Assembly: GCA_027623995.1 (NCBI GenBank)
Contig: JAQBUF010000012.1
Location: 1-63,369, forward strand
Origin: Nitrospirota bacterium
GTDB taxonomy: Bacteria > Nitrospirota > Nitrospiria > Nitrospirales > UBA8639
Length of the DNA stretch: 63,369 bases
Direction: 5' to 3'
Below are positions 17,094 through 26,766 of the stretch, piece by piece. The position numbers were made by a program, and so were the translations under genes. Under the pieces are notes generated by a model. That model ran no database searches and was not told the origin of the DNA. It saw only the letters and a list, made by a program, of their open reading frames with translations. Positions within the stretch are counted from its first letter, which is position 1; each line of letters opens with the position of its first letter.

Positions 17094-19013
17094 ATGTGTG
17101 GCATTACGGGAATGGTGTATCACCAAGAGGGGGAACGGGCATCGCAAGATGTCCTGCAACGGATGTGCCGTTCACTGATTCATCGCGGCCCTGACGATGA
17201 AGGATATTTCGTGGACCGAACGGTTGGTCTGGGTATGCGCCGACTTCAAATTATTGACCTTTCCACGGGGCACCAACCTATTTCCAATGAAGATGGACGG
17301 TATTGGATTGTCTTTAACGGCGAAATTTTTAATTACCAGGAATTGCGTGATGATTTGGAGCGAAAAGGACATCGATTCAAAACTTCGACGGATACCGAAA
17401 CAATTATCCATGCGTATGAAGAATATGGATTGGACTGCGCGTCAAAACTGAATGGCATGTTCGCGTTTGCTATTTGGGATAAAGAGCTGAAGCAATTAGT
17501 GATTGCCCGTGATCGATTGGGTGTCAAGCCCTTGTATTACTATATGGACGAACGATGCCTGGTGTTTGGCTCGGAGCTGAAGGCCTTGTTGGCTTGTCCC
17601 GAGGTGCCGCGATCGGTGAATTTTGAGGCCCTGGATGTCTTTCTGACTTTTGAATATGTTCCCTCTCCCATGTCGATGTTTCAGGGGATCAAAAAGCTAC
17701 CACCAGGCCATTTTTTGATTCTCCGGCATGGCGTCATTGATATCAAGCCGTATTGGGCTATCGACTATGTCAGTGAGACACGAGAACATCCTGCTCAGGA
17801 CCTTTATGAATTATTAAAAGATGCTGTTCGCCTACGAATGATCAGCGATGTGCCGCTTGGGGCGTTTTTAAGTGGAGGCGTCGATTCGAGTGCGGTCGTC
17901 TGTATGATGAGCGAACTGGCCGATCAACCGATAAAAACCTTCTCCATCGGCTTTGATGATCCCTCCTACAACGAATTGAGTTATGCCCGTCAGGTTGCCA
18001 ATCATTTTAAAACCGACCATCAGGAACTGACGATTCAGCCAGACATTGTGGGATTGGTCGAAGGGCTCATTCACTATTTGGATGAACCGTTGGCTGATGT
18101 GTCGGTCTTCCCGACGTATCTGGTTTCCAAGTTGGCTCGCGAACATGTGACGGTGGTCCTGTCTGGAGATGGCGGTGATGAGTTGTTCGCGGGGTATGAT
18201 TGGTATGTCGCGGATCGTGTGGATCAATACTACCGACGTTTGCCCAAGTTCCTGCGAGAATCCTTGATGCCTGGCTTATTGAATCTCCTCCCTCCTTCAT
18301 CGCAGAAGAAAGGGCTGGTGAATAAAGCCAAGCGATTTGTGTCAGGCGCAGCGCAAGGCGAGCACCTTCATCATTATCGATGGACGATGTATGCCAATAA
18401 GGCCATGAAGCAGGAATTATATGATCCTTCGATGTGGGGGCGGATCCCGGCACGCGAGACTGAGGCCCGATTTGTGCCCTACCTCAACCAATTTCCACAA
18501 GCTCCACGAGTGTGGCGTCAGCAATATGCCGACATTCATTCCTTTATGGTCGATGATATTTTGGTCAAAGTTGATCGAATGAGTATGGCGAATTCTCTTG
18601 AGGCACGAACCCCATTTTTAGACTATCGATTGGTGGAGTTTGCCATGAGTCTACCCAGCGATCTTAACCTGCAAGGGCTCCAAACGAAGGCGCTTTTGAA
18701 ACAGTCGTTGAGAGGGAAAGTTCCTGATGAGATTTTGTATCGCAAAAAAGAAGGCTTTAGCATTCCCATGAAGAATTGGCTTCGCAAAGAATTAAAGCCG
18801 ATGATGGGCGATATCTTGTCAGCGGACCGGATTAAACGCGATGGGTACTTCAATAGCGTCTACATTGACAAACTCAAGGATGAGCATTGGCGTGGCACGG
18901 CGAATCATGCCCATGAGTTATGGTCACTCATGATGTTTGAAATTTGGAAAGATAAAATTTTCGACCCAACGCCTTCTCAGGCTCATGATCACGCTCAACT
19001 GACCCAGGCGTAA
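17094..19013 (+). CDS. asnB: Asparagine synthase-type amidotransferase, exosortase-locus type
   Basis: A 639-residue protein. The N-terminal class II glutamine amidotransferase domain begins MCGITGM with the catalytic Cys2, then HRGPDDEG and NGEIFNYQELR. The C-terminal ATP-pyrophosphatase domain carries SGGVDSSAV. The length and gene context match the amidotransferase found next to exosortase A systems, which probably amidates a sugar acid or other precursor rather than making free asparagine. All catalytic motifs look intact. It follows the glycosyltransferase closely and precedes the GlpD-like gene. Confidence 0.9.
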   Translation: MCGITGMVYHQEGERASQDVLQRMCRSLIHRGPDDEGYFVDRTVGLGMRRLQIIDLSTGHQPISNEDGRYWIVFNGEIFNYQELRDDLERKGHRFKTSTDTETIIHAYEEYGLDCASKLNGMFAFAIWDKELKQLVIARDRLGVKPLYYYMDERCLVFGSELKALLACPEVPRSVNFEALDVFLTFEYVPSPMSMFQGIKKLPPGHFLILRHGVIDIKPYWAIDYVSETREHPAQDLYELLKDAVRLRMISDVPLGAFLSGGVDSSAVVCMMSELADQPIKTFSIGFDDPSYNELSYARQVANHFKTDHQELTIQPDIVGLVEGLIHYLDEPLADVSVFPTYLVSKLAREHVTVVLSGDGGDELFAGYDWYVADRVDQYYRRLPKFLRESLMPGLLNLLPPSSQKKGLVNKAKRFVSGAAQGEHLHHYRWTMYANKAMKQELYDPSMWGRIPARETEARFVPYLNQFPQAPRVWRQQYADIHSFMVDDILVKVDRMSMANSLEARTPFLDYRLVEFAMSLPSDLNLQGLQTKALLKQSLRGKVPDEILYRKKEGFSIPMKNWLRKELKPMMGDILSADRIKRDGYFNSVYIDKLKDEHWRGTANHAHELWSLMMFEIWKDKIFDPTPSQAHDHAQLTQA

Positions 19014-19051
19014 TTCATTCTATTTCGTGAGGTGTCTGGTCTTGCCATTGT

Positions 19052-20827
19052 ATGGGTGATGCCGACACTGGAAATATCCATTCCCATATTTCACCAGAAT
19101 TTAAGTGCATGATGGAACGAAATCTTTCTCGGATGGCTCAAGACTCCTACGACCTTTTGGTCATTGGTGGTGGAATTTATGGGGTGTCGATTGCTAGAGA
19201 TGCTGCCCTCAGGGGGCTCCGCGTGGCGTTGGTCGAAAAAGTCGATTTTGGACATGCGACATCGTTTAATAGTTTGAAAATTATGCACGGAGGGTTTCGC
19301 TATTTACAGCACCTCAATATTACCCGCATGCGAGAGTCGATTGCGGAGCGTTCCACGTTAATGCGTATTGCGCCGCATCTGATTCGTCCGCTGCGTTTTC
19401 TCATGCCTACGTATGGACATGGACTCAAGAGTAAAGAAGTCATGCGTATCGCCCTCATGCTCAACGATCTCATTGGGTGTGATCGAAATTATCAGGTGCA
19501 AGCCCAATGTCATCTACCAAACGGATATGTGATTTCTAAGTCAGAATGCCTCGATTTTGTGCCAGGGTTGCGCAAGGAAGGCCTCACCGGTGGGGCGATT
19601 TGGTTTGATGGACAACTTCAAAGCTCTGAACGACTGATTATGGGTGTATTGAAAAGTGCAGTGTCGGCTGGAGCAGATGTGGCGAATTACGTCGAGGTGA
19701 CGGGATTGATGAAACGGCAGGAAGCTGTCTGTGGTGTTCATGTACAGGACCGCTTCACGGATGAGCGGTTTGATATCCAGGCCCGCATGGTGGTGAATGC
19801 GTCGGGTCCTTGGGTGTCAGATGTGTTGGGGTTGTCTCCTCGTGAGTCAGTGGGTGCGCAACAGCCGTTATCCAAAGCCATGAACCTTGTGGTGAAGCGT
19901 CCTTTGACCACCCAATATGCCGTTGGCGTGTCAACACCGAAGGAATATCGGGATCGTCAAGCCGTGTTTCATAAAGGGTCGCGGTTATATTTTATGGTGC
20001 CCTGGCGAGGCTATTCTTTGGTAGGGACCACGCATACCTACTATGATAAATCGGCCAGTCAATTTCAGATCACGGCCGACGACATCCAAGACTTTCTTGA
20101 TGATTTTAATTCTGCGTATCCGCCAGCCAATCTTCAACGAGAAGATTTGTGCTTTGTGTATGCTGGGCTGCTCCCACGGAGTGAATGTGTGGATGGGAGT
20201 CAAGACGTGTCGTTACTGAAGCGCCCCAGCATTGTCGATCATGAATGCCAAGATCACCTCAAAGGGTTGGTGTCGGTGATTGGCGTGAAGTTAACCGAGG
20301 CACGATATGTCGCGGAGCAAGTGATCGATCTGGTATGTCAAAAGTTCGGCCAAGACCGAGGGGCTTCTCAAACGGCCATTCTTCCAATTGATGGGGGAGA
20401 AATACATCCTGGCCAGATTGATGAACGGAATGCTGAGCCGATGTGCCCGCAATACCTGACAAACCTCTATGGTTCTGCATCTGATCGGGTATGGAACTAT
20501 GTCAGAAACGATCCTGATCTCGGTCATCCCGTATGTGCTGACTCTCCAGTCCTTAAGGCGGAAATCGTTCATGCTGTTCGTGAAGAAATGGCCATGACGC
20601 TCAGCGATATCGTGCGGCGACGAACAGAGTTAGGGACGTTCGAAAGTCCTGGCAAAGAGGCGTTGAGAACGACAGCGGCGGTGGCCGCACGTGAGTTGAA
20701 CTGGAGCCCAGAACGGCAGGAATCCGAATTGACACAAGTCATGAATTCATATGCCACGCGGTTTCCTTGGCCTCAAGCCCAGAAAAATATTTCTCGTGTC
20801 GAGTCTTTTGTCGAGGTCGGGTCCTGA
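19052..20827 (+). CDS. glpD: GlpD-like FAD-dependent glycerol-3-phosphate dehydrogenase
   Basis: Up to 591 residues. The FAD motif (LVIGGGIYGVSIARDAALRG) is followed by the GlpD hallmark HGGFRYL and by VNASGPWVSDV, with the GlpD C-terminal helical domain at the end (REEMAMTLSDIVRRR). The family oxidises glycerol-3-phosphate to dihydroxyacetone phosphate and passes electrons to quinone. Its place within the polysaccharide cluster suggests a specialised role, perhaps on a glycan precursor (inference). The N terminus is uncertain: ATGs at 19052, 19109 and 19112 all lack a strong ribosome binding site, and homology starts around residue 33. Confidence 0.85.
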   Translation: MGDADTGNIHSHISPEFKCMMERNLSRMAQDSYDLLVIGGGIYGVSIARDAALRGLRVALVEKVDFGHATSFNSLKIMHGGFRYLQHLNITRMRESIAERSTLMRIAPHLIRPLRFLMPTYGHGLKSKEVMRIALMLNDLIGCDRNYQVQAQCHLPNGYVISKSECLDFVPGLRKEGLTGGAIWFDGQLQSSERLIMGVLKSAVSAGADVANYVEVTGLMKRQEAVCGVHVQDRFTDERFDIQARMVVNASGPWVSDVLGLSPRESVGAQQPLSKAMNLVVKRPLTTQYAVGVSTPKEYRDRQAVFHKGSRLYFMVPWRGYSLVGTTHTYYDKSASQFQITADDIQDFLDDFNSAYPPANLQREDLCFVYAGLLPRSECVDGSQDVSLLKRPSIVDHECQDHLKGLVSVIGVKLTEARYVAEQVIDLVCQKFGQDRGASQTAILPIDGGEIHPGQIDERNAEPMCPQYLTNLYGSASDRVWNYVRNDPDLGHPVCADSPVLKAEIVHAVREEMAMTLSDIVRRRTELGTFESPGKEALRTTAAVAARELNWSPERQESELTQVMNSYATRFPWPQAQKNISRVESFVEVGS

Positions 20828-20891
20828 TTGGGGCAAAAACTTTGAACCATGGGATTGATCCCACTATCGCAAAATCATAGGTGAGCAACAT

Positions 20892-21884
20892 ATGGAAACT
20901 GGACAACGACTCTTAATTACCGGCGTATCGGGTTTCACCGGTGGGCATTTGTGCGAACGTCTCGCGAGTCAAGGATATATCATCAAGGCCTTGGTGCGCG
21001 ATCCTAGTAAGTGTGAACGATATAGCCGAATGGGCGTGGAACTGGTGAAGGGCGATTTACGTGATCCGCATGCTGTGGAAATCGCCATGAAGGGGGTGGA
21101 TGTGGTGTATCACATTGCCGCCTTGTTCCGGCAAGAAAATGTGTCCCGGAAGGACATGTGGGACTGCAATCTTGAAGCCACTCGTCATTTGTTGGATGCG
21201 GCAGTCAAGGAAGGGGTCAAACGTTTTGTCCACTGTAGCACCATTGGCGTTCATGGAGATGTGAAGAATCCCCCAGCGACTGAAGAGTCCCCCTATGCCC
21301 CTGGTGACTATTATCAGGAATCAAAAACTGAGGGAGAGTTATTGGCCTTAGAATATAGCGCCCAAGGAAAATTACCGATTGTGGTGTTTCGTCCTGGGGG
21401 AATCTATGGGCCGAGGGATATTCGATTTTTAAAACTGTTTAAGGCGATTCAACGTGGACGATTCGTTATGCTGGGGTCGGGAAACATTTTGTATCAACTC
21501 GTGTATATCGACGATTTGGTTGATGGCATTATTCTGTGTGGGACGAAACCAGAAGCCGTGGGTAATGTGTATGTGCTGACGGGTGATGCCCCATTTACGT
21601 TGAATGAATTTATGGCCACGATTGCCAAAGTGGTGGGGAAGTCTCCACCTCGGTGGCGCATTCCAGTCTGGCCCGTCTATCTGGCCGGGTTTGCCTGTGA
21701 GTTGTTGTGTAAGCCCTTTGGCATTAATCCTCCACTCTATCGACGCCGAGTTGATTTTTTTAGAAAAACGCGATCCTTTGATATCAGTAAGGCCAAGCGG
21801 GAGCTTGGGTTTCAGCCAAAAGTTGATACGTTGAACGGTCTGACGCGAACAGCGGAATGGTATAAACAGGAAGGGCTCTTGTAG
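20892..21884 (+). CDS. NAD-dependent epimerase/dehydratase (dihydroflavonol reductase-like)
   Basis: A 330-residue extended SDR. The NAD(P) motif is GVSGFTGGHLCERL, and the Tyr-x-x-x-Lys site is in DYYQESKTEGE. HCSTIGVHGD and FRPGGIYGPRD are typical of the family. Probable function is modifying a nucleotide sugar or lipid-linked sugar for the polysaccharide; the substrate cannot be read. The start is supported by AGGTGAG six bases upstream. It lies between the GlpD-like gene and the truncated carbamoyltransferase on the same strand. Confidence 0.9.
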   Translation: METGQRLLITGVSGFTGGHLCERLASQGYIIKALVRDPSKCERYSRMGVELVKGDLRDPHAVEIAMKGVDVVYHIAALFRQENVSRKDMWDCNLEATRHLLDAAVKEGVKRFVHCSTIGVHGDVKNPPATEESPYAPGDYYQESKTEGELLALEYSAQGKLPIVVFRPGGIYGPRDIRFLKLFKAIQRGRFVMLGSGNILYQLVYIDDLVDGIILCGTKPEAVGNVYVLTGDAPFTLNEFMATIAKVVGKSPPRWRIPVWPVYLAGFACELLCKPFGINPPLYRRRVDFFRKTRSFDISKAKRELGFQPKVDTLNGLTRTAEWYKQEGLL

Positions 21885-21953
21885 AAAAAGCCGAGTCGAG
21901 AAATATTGGAAATCCATCGTTCATTTTGAATAGACCCATGAAAAGGTGAGACC

Positions 21954-22811
21954 ATGATTGTTTTAGGCATTACGGACAGTATTACAAGTGGAGCTTCGAT
22001 TGTCGCTGACGGGAAGGTGTTAGCTGCCGTAGCGGAAGAGCGATTAAATCGTCAAAAAATGGCGATGGGCTTTCCTCGGCTTGCGATTTCGGAAGTGCTA
22101 AGAATTGCGTCATTGGACATCAAGGATATTGATCATATTGCCGTGGCGACCAACAGTTTATTTTGGCGTCCCGAGTCAACAAAGCTCGAAGATTACTTTC
22201 GGAAATCCAAAGAGAAAAGTCGCGATCTCTTTTTGGCTACGGGCTCATTTTTTGCCAAAGTGACGAATGGCAGTCCCATGAGCCGAAAAATTTATTACGA
22301 ATTAAAAGCCATGTTGACCAGGGGGCGAAAAGCCAAGATGCGTCAGTTGTTGGCGGAGGAATGGGGATATCGAGGCGAGGTATCCTTTATCGATCATCAT
22401 CTCGCGCACTGCGCGTCGGCATATTTTACCTCGGGCATGGAGAATGCCGTATCCATCAGCTTAGACGGGGCTGGGGATGGATGTTCTAGTCATGTCTATA
22501 AGGTGGAGAATGGCCAGTTTAAATTGCTCCATAAAATCGATAGTTACGATTCTGTGGGTAATTACTACGCCTATGTGACGCACCTCTGTGGGTTTCATGC
22601 GCATAAACATGAAGGCAAGATCACGGGCCTTGCAGCCTATGGAAAACCGACCTATGTGGATATGTTGAAAAAGTATGTGAGCTACAATGAAGGCAGTATT
22701 CACAATATTGGCGGATGTTTTGATTGGTCGGCTATTCGAAAACTAGAAGAAGAGCTCGGTCCCAAAACCGTCTTTTTTGGTGGTTTTGAAAGGTTGGAAC
22801 AGCGTGCGTAA
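21954..22811 (+). pseudogene. Carbamoyltransferase (NodU/CmcH family), truncated at 3' end
   Basis: The N-terminal 265 or so residues are intact: MIVLGITDSITSGASIV, AVAEERLNRQK, IDHHLAHCASAYF and SLDGAGDGCSSHVY (the ATP-binding kinase-like fold), and HKHEGKITGLAAYG. Normal members are about 570-620 residues, so the C-terminal half is missing. After ELG (about 22760) the frame runs into sequence that is antisense to prsK and stops at 22811. The start is good (AAGGTGAG). The protein would normally carbamoylate a sugar hydroxyl with carbamoyl phosphate; this version has lost the second half and is probably inactive. The truncation lies at the junction described in the findings. Confidence 0.85.
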
Positions 22812-24719
22812 TTGAGACTGGGGAATTCCTGGTCCAGAATCGATAATGGTAATGGCAACATTTCCATCTGTGGAGTCGGTGCGAACCTGAATCTTCCCTG
22901 CCCCTCCAGACGATTGTGAGGCATTCATCATGAGGTTCATAAATAATTGCTTAAATTGATCTGGTACGATTGAGACCGGAGGTAAAACTTGTTTCATGGA
23001 TAAGGCTGGTTCTTGCATGCTTGTGGATAGGGAGCGAATCGCCTCAATAATGATGTCATTGATATTGACGGTATGAAAAGACTCGGCTTGTTCGACGGTG
23101 ACCGACTTCGATTGTACGGAGAGCTTATTGATGAGGCCGGTCAGTTTCGTGACCGTATTCGTGACCGTTCGCATCGCGGATTCTTGGAAGGCGGGATCAT
23201 GGCCAAGAGTCTTCGCATTTTGAGCCACCATGGATAACCCCGCGATGAGCGTTTTGAGGTCGTGTAAATAAAAGGCTGAAAATCGACTGACCGCCTCCCA
23301 TTTCGCGGCGGCTGTTCGTTCCTCAGAAAGCTTGGTTTGCATTAATTGCACTGAGACGTAATGGGTGATTGAAGTGATGAGATCAAAGTCATCTTGCTGG
23401 TAGTGGCGGTCTCCAAATTGACGACTGAGGGTCATAAAGCCGTGTAAGGTCCCGGTAGTTCGTAAGGGAACGCAAAGAAGGGCTTTCGTCGAATTTAGGA
23501 AGGAATTCCATTCAGGTGATTCAGGTACCTCAACCTGTGAGAGCTCAATGATTGCCTCGTCTGATTGCAACAATTGATGGATGGGGTGGTTAAAGGGAAG
23601 GGGTTGGGGCGGTGCTTCGATATTCGCGGATCGAACCTGGTGGAATCGGCCGTCAGCTTCATACAGTAGCCAGGTGGTGACGTGCTCGGCTCCAAATGTC
23701 CGAATCATCAATTCCAAACAATTGTCCAAAATGCTGTCAACCGAATCACACGTGCGAAATGCATCGGTCACCTCAATCCATTTGAGACGATAATTGTATT
23801 TTGATCGAAGGAAGTGTCGTGCGAGTAGCAGTCGAAGTTCAGTTTTGACTTGTCGTGAAGAGAGAATCACGATCAGCGCGATACTCGCTATGAATATGAC
23901 CAGCACGCTAATGGATTCACTCAGGGCCCAATCTGTTCTCCTGATTAATTCGCCAAGCCCGCCGACCACAATGAAATAGCCTCCAACAATGAGTAGGGTC
24001 ATTGAGGTGTAGAGAACTTGAGGGGAGATGGAAATGGCTCGGCTCATATTGAAAAACTGCCATCGTGCTAGACCAAAGCCGATGAGAATGATGGAGAGGA
24101 AGGTCAGGAGACCTTCCGATAACACCAAGCCCTCATTCCCTTGAAGGAAAATATCCAACTGACTCGATTTAATGATCGCAATCCCTGCCAAACTTCCAAA
24201 GCCAATGATGACAAACTTTATCTGATAGCGCAGAGGGTCACGGGAGGCTCGAAGCACTTGTTCCAATTGGGCTAATCCAACCACTAAGGTGACTAAAATA
24301 AAGAGACTGATGAGTTTGCCTTGAATGGCATAGATCTCGTGAAATTTTACAGATGAGAACAGCGTTGGGAAAAAGAGAAAGATTGTACAGAGGAGGCTCA
24401 GGGTGCAGAGCGCACGAAATCGCCAGGTTGTTTCGGAAATTTGTTCACTATGGTGCTCGTCAATGAAGGACGCACCCACTTTATACAAAGCGACGGGAAA
24501 CACAATTTATCCTGCCATAGACAACTGCTTCCACATAAGCGCTTGCTCGCTATCAAGGATTCCCAATAGGGTGCTGGCTTGAATCCAAGCGGTGCTGCCC
24601 AAGATGGCCACTAAGGCTTTTTCAACAGGACCGCGAGATCGTTTGAGAAGAATAACACCTGAGAGTATTAAGCATGAGAGGCAGCTAAGGAATAATGGGG
24701 TAAGCCAAACAAGGGGCAT
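22743..24719 (-). pseudogene. prsK: prsK histidine kinase (exosortase system), disrupted by a stop codon and 3' truncation
   Basis: On the minus strand the natural start is the ATG at 24719, with GAGG six bases upstream. The frame runs MPLVWLTPLFL... to WKQLSMAG, then hits a single in-frame TAA at 24507-24509. Without a frame change it continues for about 580 residues with membrane helices (to about residue 300), a GAF domain, a HisKA-like region (FSAFYLHDLKTLIAGLSM) and a HATPase domain (MNASQSSGG, DSGPGIP). It ends abruptly after TTKKDGFG, where the G2 box should follow. The layout is that of PrsK, which with PrsR controls PEP-CTERM genes. GTG at 24503 with AGGAT upstream could restart translation, but the ATP-lid end would still be missing. 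Confidence 0.85.
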
Positions 24720-24727
24720 AACCAACC

Positions 24728-25408
24728 TCAAGTCATGGCGGGAGGTGGCATATGGGTCAACAATGCTGGCCACATGTCATTGAGAAAAGTCACGCCGACC
24801 TCAAAGGCTTCTTCTGTGGTGCCGGAGACGGGGACAATAATGCGAACCAAGGAACCATCTGTTCGGTTGTTGGTCATCGAATCCCAGATCATATAGCCTT
24901 TGGCCCAGTATTCGCTTGCAATTACCCGACCGCGGTCATGGTACCAATATAAGACGAGTTGTTTATTATCGCCCTTTTGAATGAGGACTTTGTTAATGAG
25001 AATGGATTGTCCTCCGTGGGCAATGGGAATCGAAGCCATACTCGTGTCGGCAAAACTCCATCCTGCCCCAGGGAGACAGTTTTTTGGAGAATGGTAGGTG
25101 GCTCCAGATTTTTGGCTTTCATAATATCCAATGTAGAGTGAAATGGGGGCCAGGGGGGTCGTCTGTGTGACCTCTGACGATGAGGCCGTTGGATTATAGA
25201 TGCGCATTAAGTAATCGCTGACCTTAAGAATATCCAGAACTTTTTCTTCGAGAGGAAGTTCCTTCCCTTGCCAGTGGTTGGCAAGTACCATTGGAAATTC
25301 AGAGAAGGGCTTCTTGGCAATAATCAGTTCTCCATGCGAAAGCGATTGCATAAGACCTAACGTTCCCACGAGGATGAGCGATGCCACCACAAAAGGCCAA
25401 GGTTTCAT
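24728..25408 (-). CDS. epsI: Exosortase-associated EpsI family protein
   Basis: A 226-residue protein of the EpsI/DUF3485 family. One N-terminal membrane segment (PFVVASLILVGTLGLM) is followed by the extracytoplasmic domain with YIGYYESQKSGATYHSPKNCLPGAGW (the conserved H-SP-x-x-C-x-PG-x-GW block), INKVLIQKGDNKQLVLYWY and a conserved Arg-rich stretch. It accompanies exosortases and is thought to act in polysaccharide assembly or sorting; its reaction is unknown. The start at 25408 has GGAG six bases upstream. It lies just downstream of xrtA and ends eight bases before the prsK start, so the three genes form one operon. Confidence 0.92.
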   Translation of the reverse strand: MKPWPFVVASLILVGTLGLMQSLSHGELIIAKKPFSEFPMVLANHWQGKELPLEEKVLDILKVSDYLMRIYNPTASSSEVTQTTPLAPISLYIGYYESQKSGATYHSPKNCLPGAGWSFADTSMASIPIAHGGQSILINKVLIQKGDNKQLVLYWYHDRGRVIASEYWAKGYMIWDSMTNNRTDGSLVRIIVPVSGTTEEAFEVGVTFLNDMWPALLTHMPPPAMT

Positions 25409-25493
25409 AGTTTCTCCATTTGAAACAATCCGTGGGTTTTTGTGTTTCGAGAATGCCTCATATCTGATAGCAATTGGTTGGGTGTCATCATGG

Positions 25494-26384
25494 TTATAGC
25501 CTAGTTGCCGAATGGTGTTGCGGTTGCTTGCCGATTTTTGCGATGAGGATGCCGCAGCCAAGCAACAAGATAAATGCCACGACAAAAACGATCCATCCTT
25601 CAAAGGTATGATAAAAACCTTCCGCAGCTTCAGCGCCCCAATAGTTGGCTAATATGCCTGTTCCCGTGACTCGAAAGGCATTGGCAATAATGGCGATGGG
25701 GATGGAGAGCAATACTAGAGCCCAACGTTTCCACATTTGCCGCTGGGAAAAATAGGCATACACCGTTCCCAATGCCAGCAACGCCACGAGTGACCGAAGA
25801 CCACTGCACGCCTCGGCCACCTCTAATGTTGTTCCTGCTAAGGAAATGAGATTGCCTTCTCGTAGGACCGGAATACCTAAATTAAAGAGGCAAAAGGATG
25901 CGGTTTGTGCGGCAAAAATTTGCAAGGGAAAGGCGATCGTATTCACCACGATGGCTGGGAGCGGAATCATAAACAGGAGAAACACGATGGGAAGACTGAG
26001 TGTTATGAGAATACGTCTCCCGAGAATGAGAAGGATCAGTCCGATGATGACTCCAATAAAAGACACGCGTTGTGCAAATAATTCTGCGCCAACGGACCCG
26101 ATGATGAGCATGGTGACTCCCAGGATGAGGATGGGAATCCCAAACATATTCGGTTGGATGGGCAGGGTTCGAAGTTGGCCCCATCGCTCATAGACAAAAT
26201 AGGCCGACATAAAGGGGACAATAAAACCATGCGAATAGTTCGGGTCATTATCCCAGTCATAGAGTAAGCCTGCAAAAATTTCGTGATATAACGCTACCAT
26301 TAATCCAAGTAGGATAGTGCCGAGAGCGAGACCGAACCCCATCCCGAGGCTTTCACGTTCCTGTTGCTGTAACCCGACATTCAT
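25494..26384 (-). CDS. xrtA: Exosortase A
   Basis: A 296-residue integral membrane protein with about eight helices. The catalytic triad of the exosortase/archaeosortase family is present: Cys193 in EACSGLRS, Arg238 in NAFRVTG and His259 in FYHTFEGW. The family is believed to be a transpeptidase that recognises C-terminal PEP-CTERM tails, cleaves them and attaches the protein to an extracellular polysaccharide. It looks intact, although its partner prsK is broken. No canonical PEP-CTERM protein is encoded in the window. It is the first gene of the xrtA-epsI-prsK minus-strand group; an inverted repeat lies just upstream. Confidence 0.95.
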   Translation of the reverse strand: MNVGLQQQERESLGMGFGLALGTILLGLMVALYHEIFAGLLYDWDNDPNYSHGFIVPFMSAYFVYERWGQLRTLPIQPNMFGIPILILGVTMLIIGSVGAELFAQRVSFIGVIIGLILLILGRRILITLSLPIVFLLFMIPLPAIVVNTIAFPLQIFAAQTASFCLFNLGIPVLREGNLISLAGTTLEVAEACSGLRSLVALLALGTVYAYFSQRQMWKRWALVLLSIPIAIIANAFRVTGTGILANYWGAEAAEGFYHTFEGWIVFVVAFILLLGCGILIAKIGKQPQHHSATRL

Positions 26385-26417
26385 AATTTGTTACGACCCC
26401 ACTTCGCGAAATGTCAT

Positions 26418-26440
26418 CCTTAGGCGTAATGCCCCTAAGG
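26418..26440 (-). promoter_or_regulatory. Inverted repeat upstream of xrtA (possible operator or leader hairpin)
   Basis: CCTTAGG (26418-26424) and CCTAAGG (26434-26440) form 7-bp arms with a 9-base loop, 34-56 bases before the xrtA start on the minus strand. No T-run follows, so I read it as a candidate operator or leader structure. No sigma-54 match was seen in the 26385-26766 gap. Confidence 0.35.
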
Positions 26441-26684
26441 CAGTGTTCATTATTCTGAATCTTTACACTTTATAGGGATTTAGTCGGACGAGGTGACGAA
26501 ATTCTTTACAGTGCCTGCGTTGGTTCACTTCCTCATTGTGTCTTGAAATTTCCTAGACTTGCCAGCTTTTTTTCTTGTTATGGCGTATTGATGCATATTA
26601 ATCATAAAAAATGAATGTTGATGAGAGATGTAACCAGGGATTGATTGCAGTGTGAGGCTGGTATGGTCAATTCAAAATAATCCA

Positions 26685-26704
26685 GTCTCCCCATATTTGG
26701 AGAC
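26685..26704 (-). terminator. Small hairpin downstream of glrR
   Basis: GTCTCC (26685-26690) and GGAGAC (26699-26704) pair around an 8-base loop, about 60 bases beyond the glrR stop on the minus strand. The following bases contain a short ATTATTTT run but not directly adjacent, so this is a weak terminator candidate. Confidence 0.35.
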
Positions 26705-26766
26705 GTGTTGGTGGGAGTTATATAGCAAGAATACTCGGTGGTAGTGAAAATGGGGAAATAGCGTTT

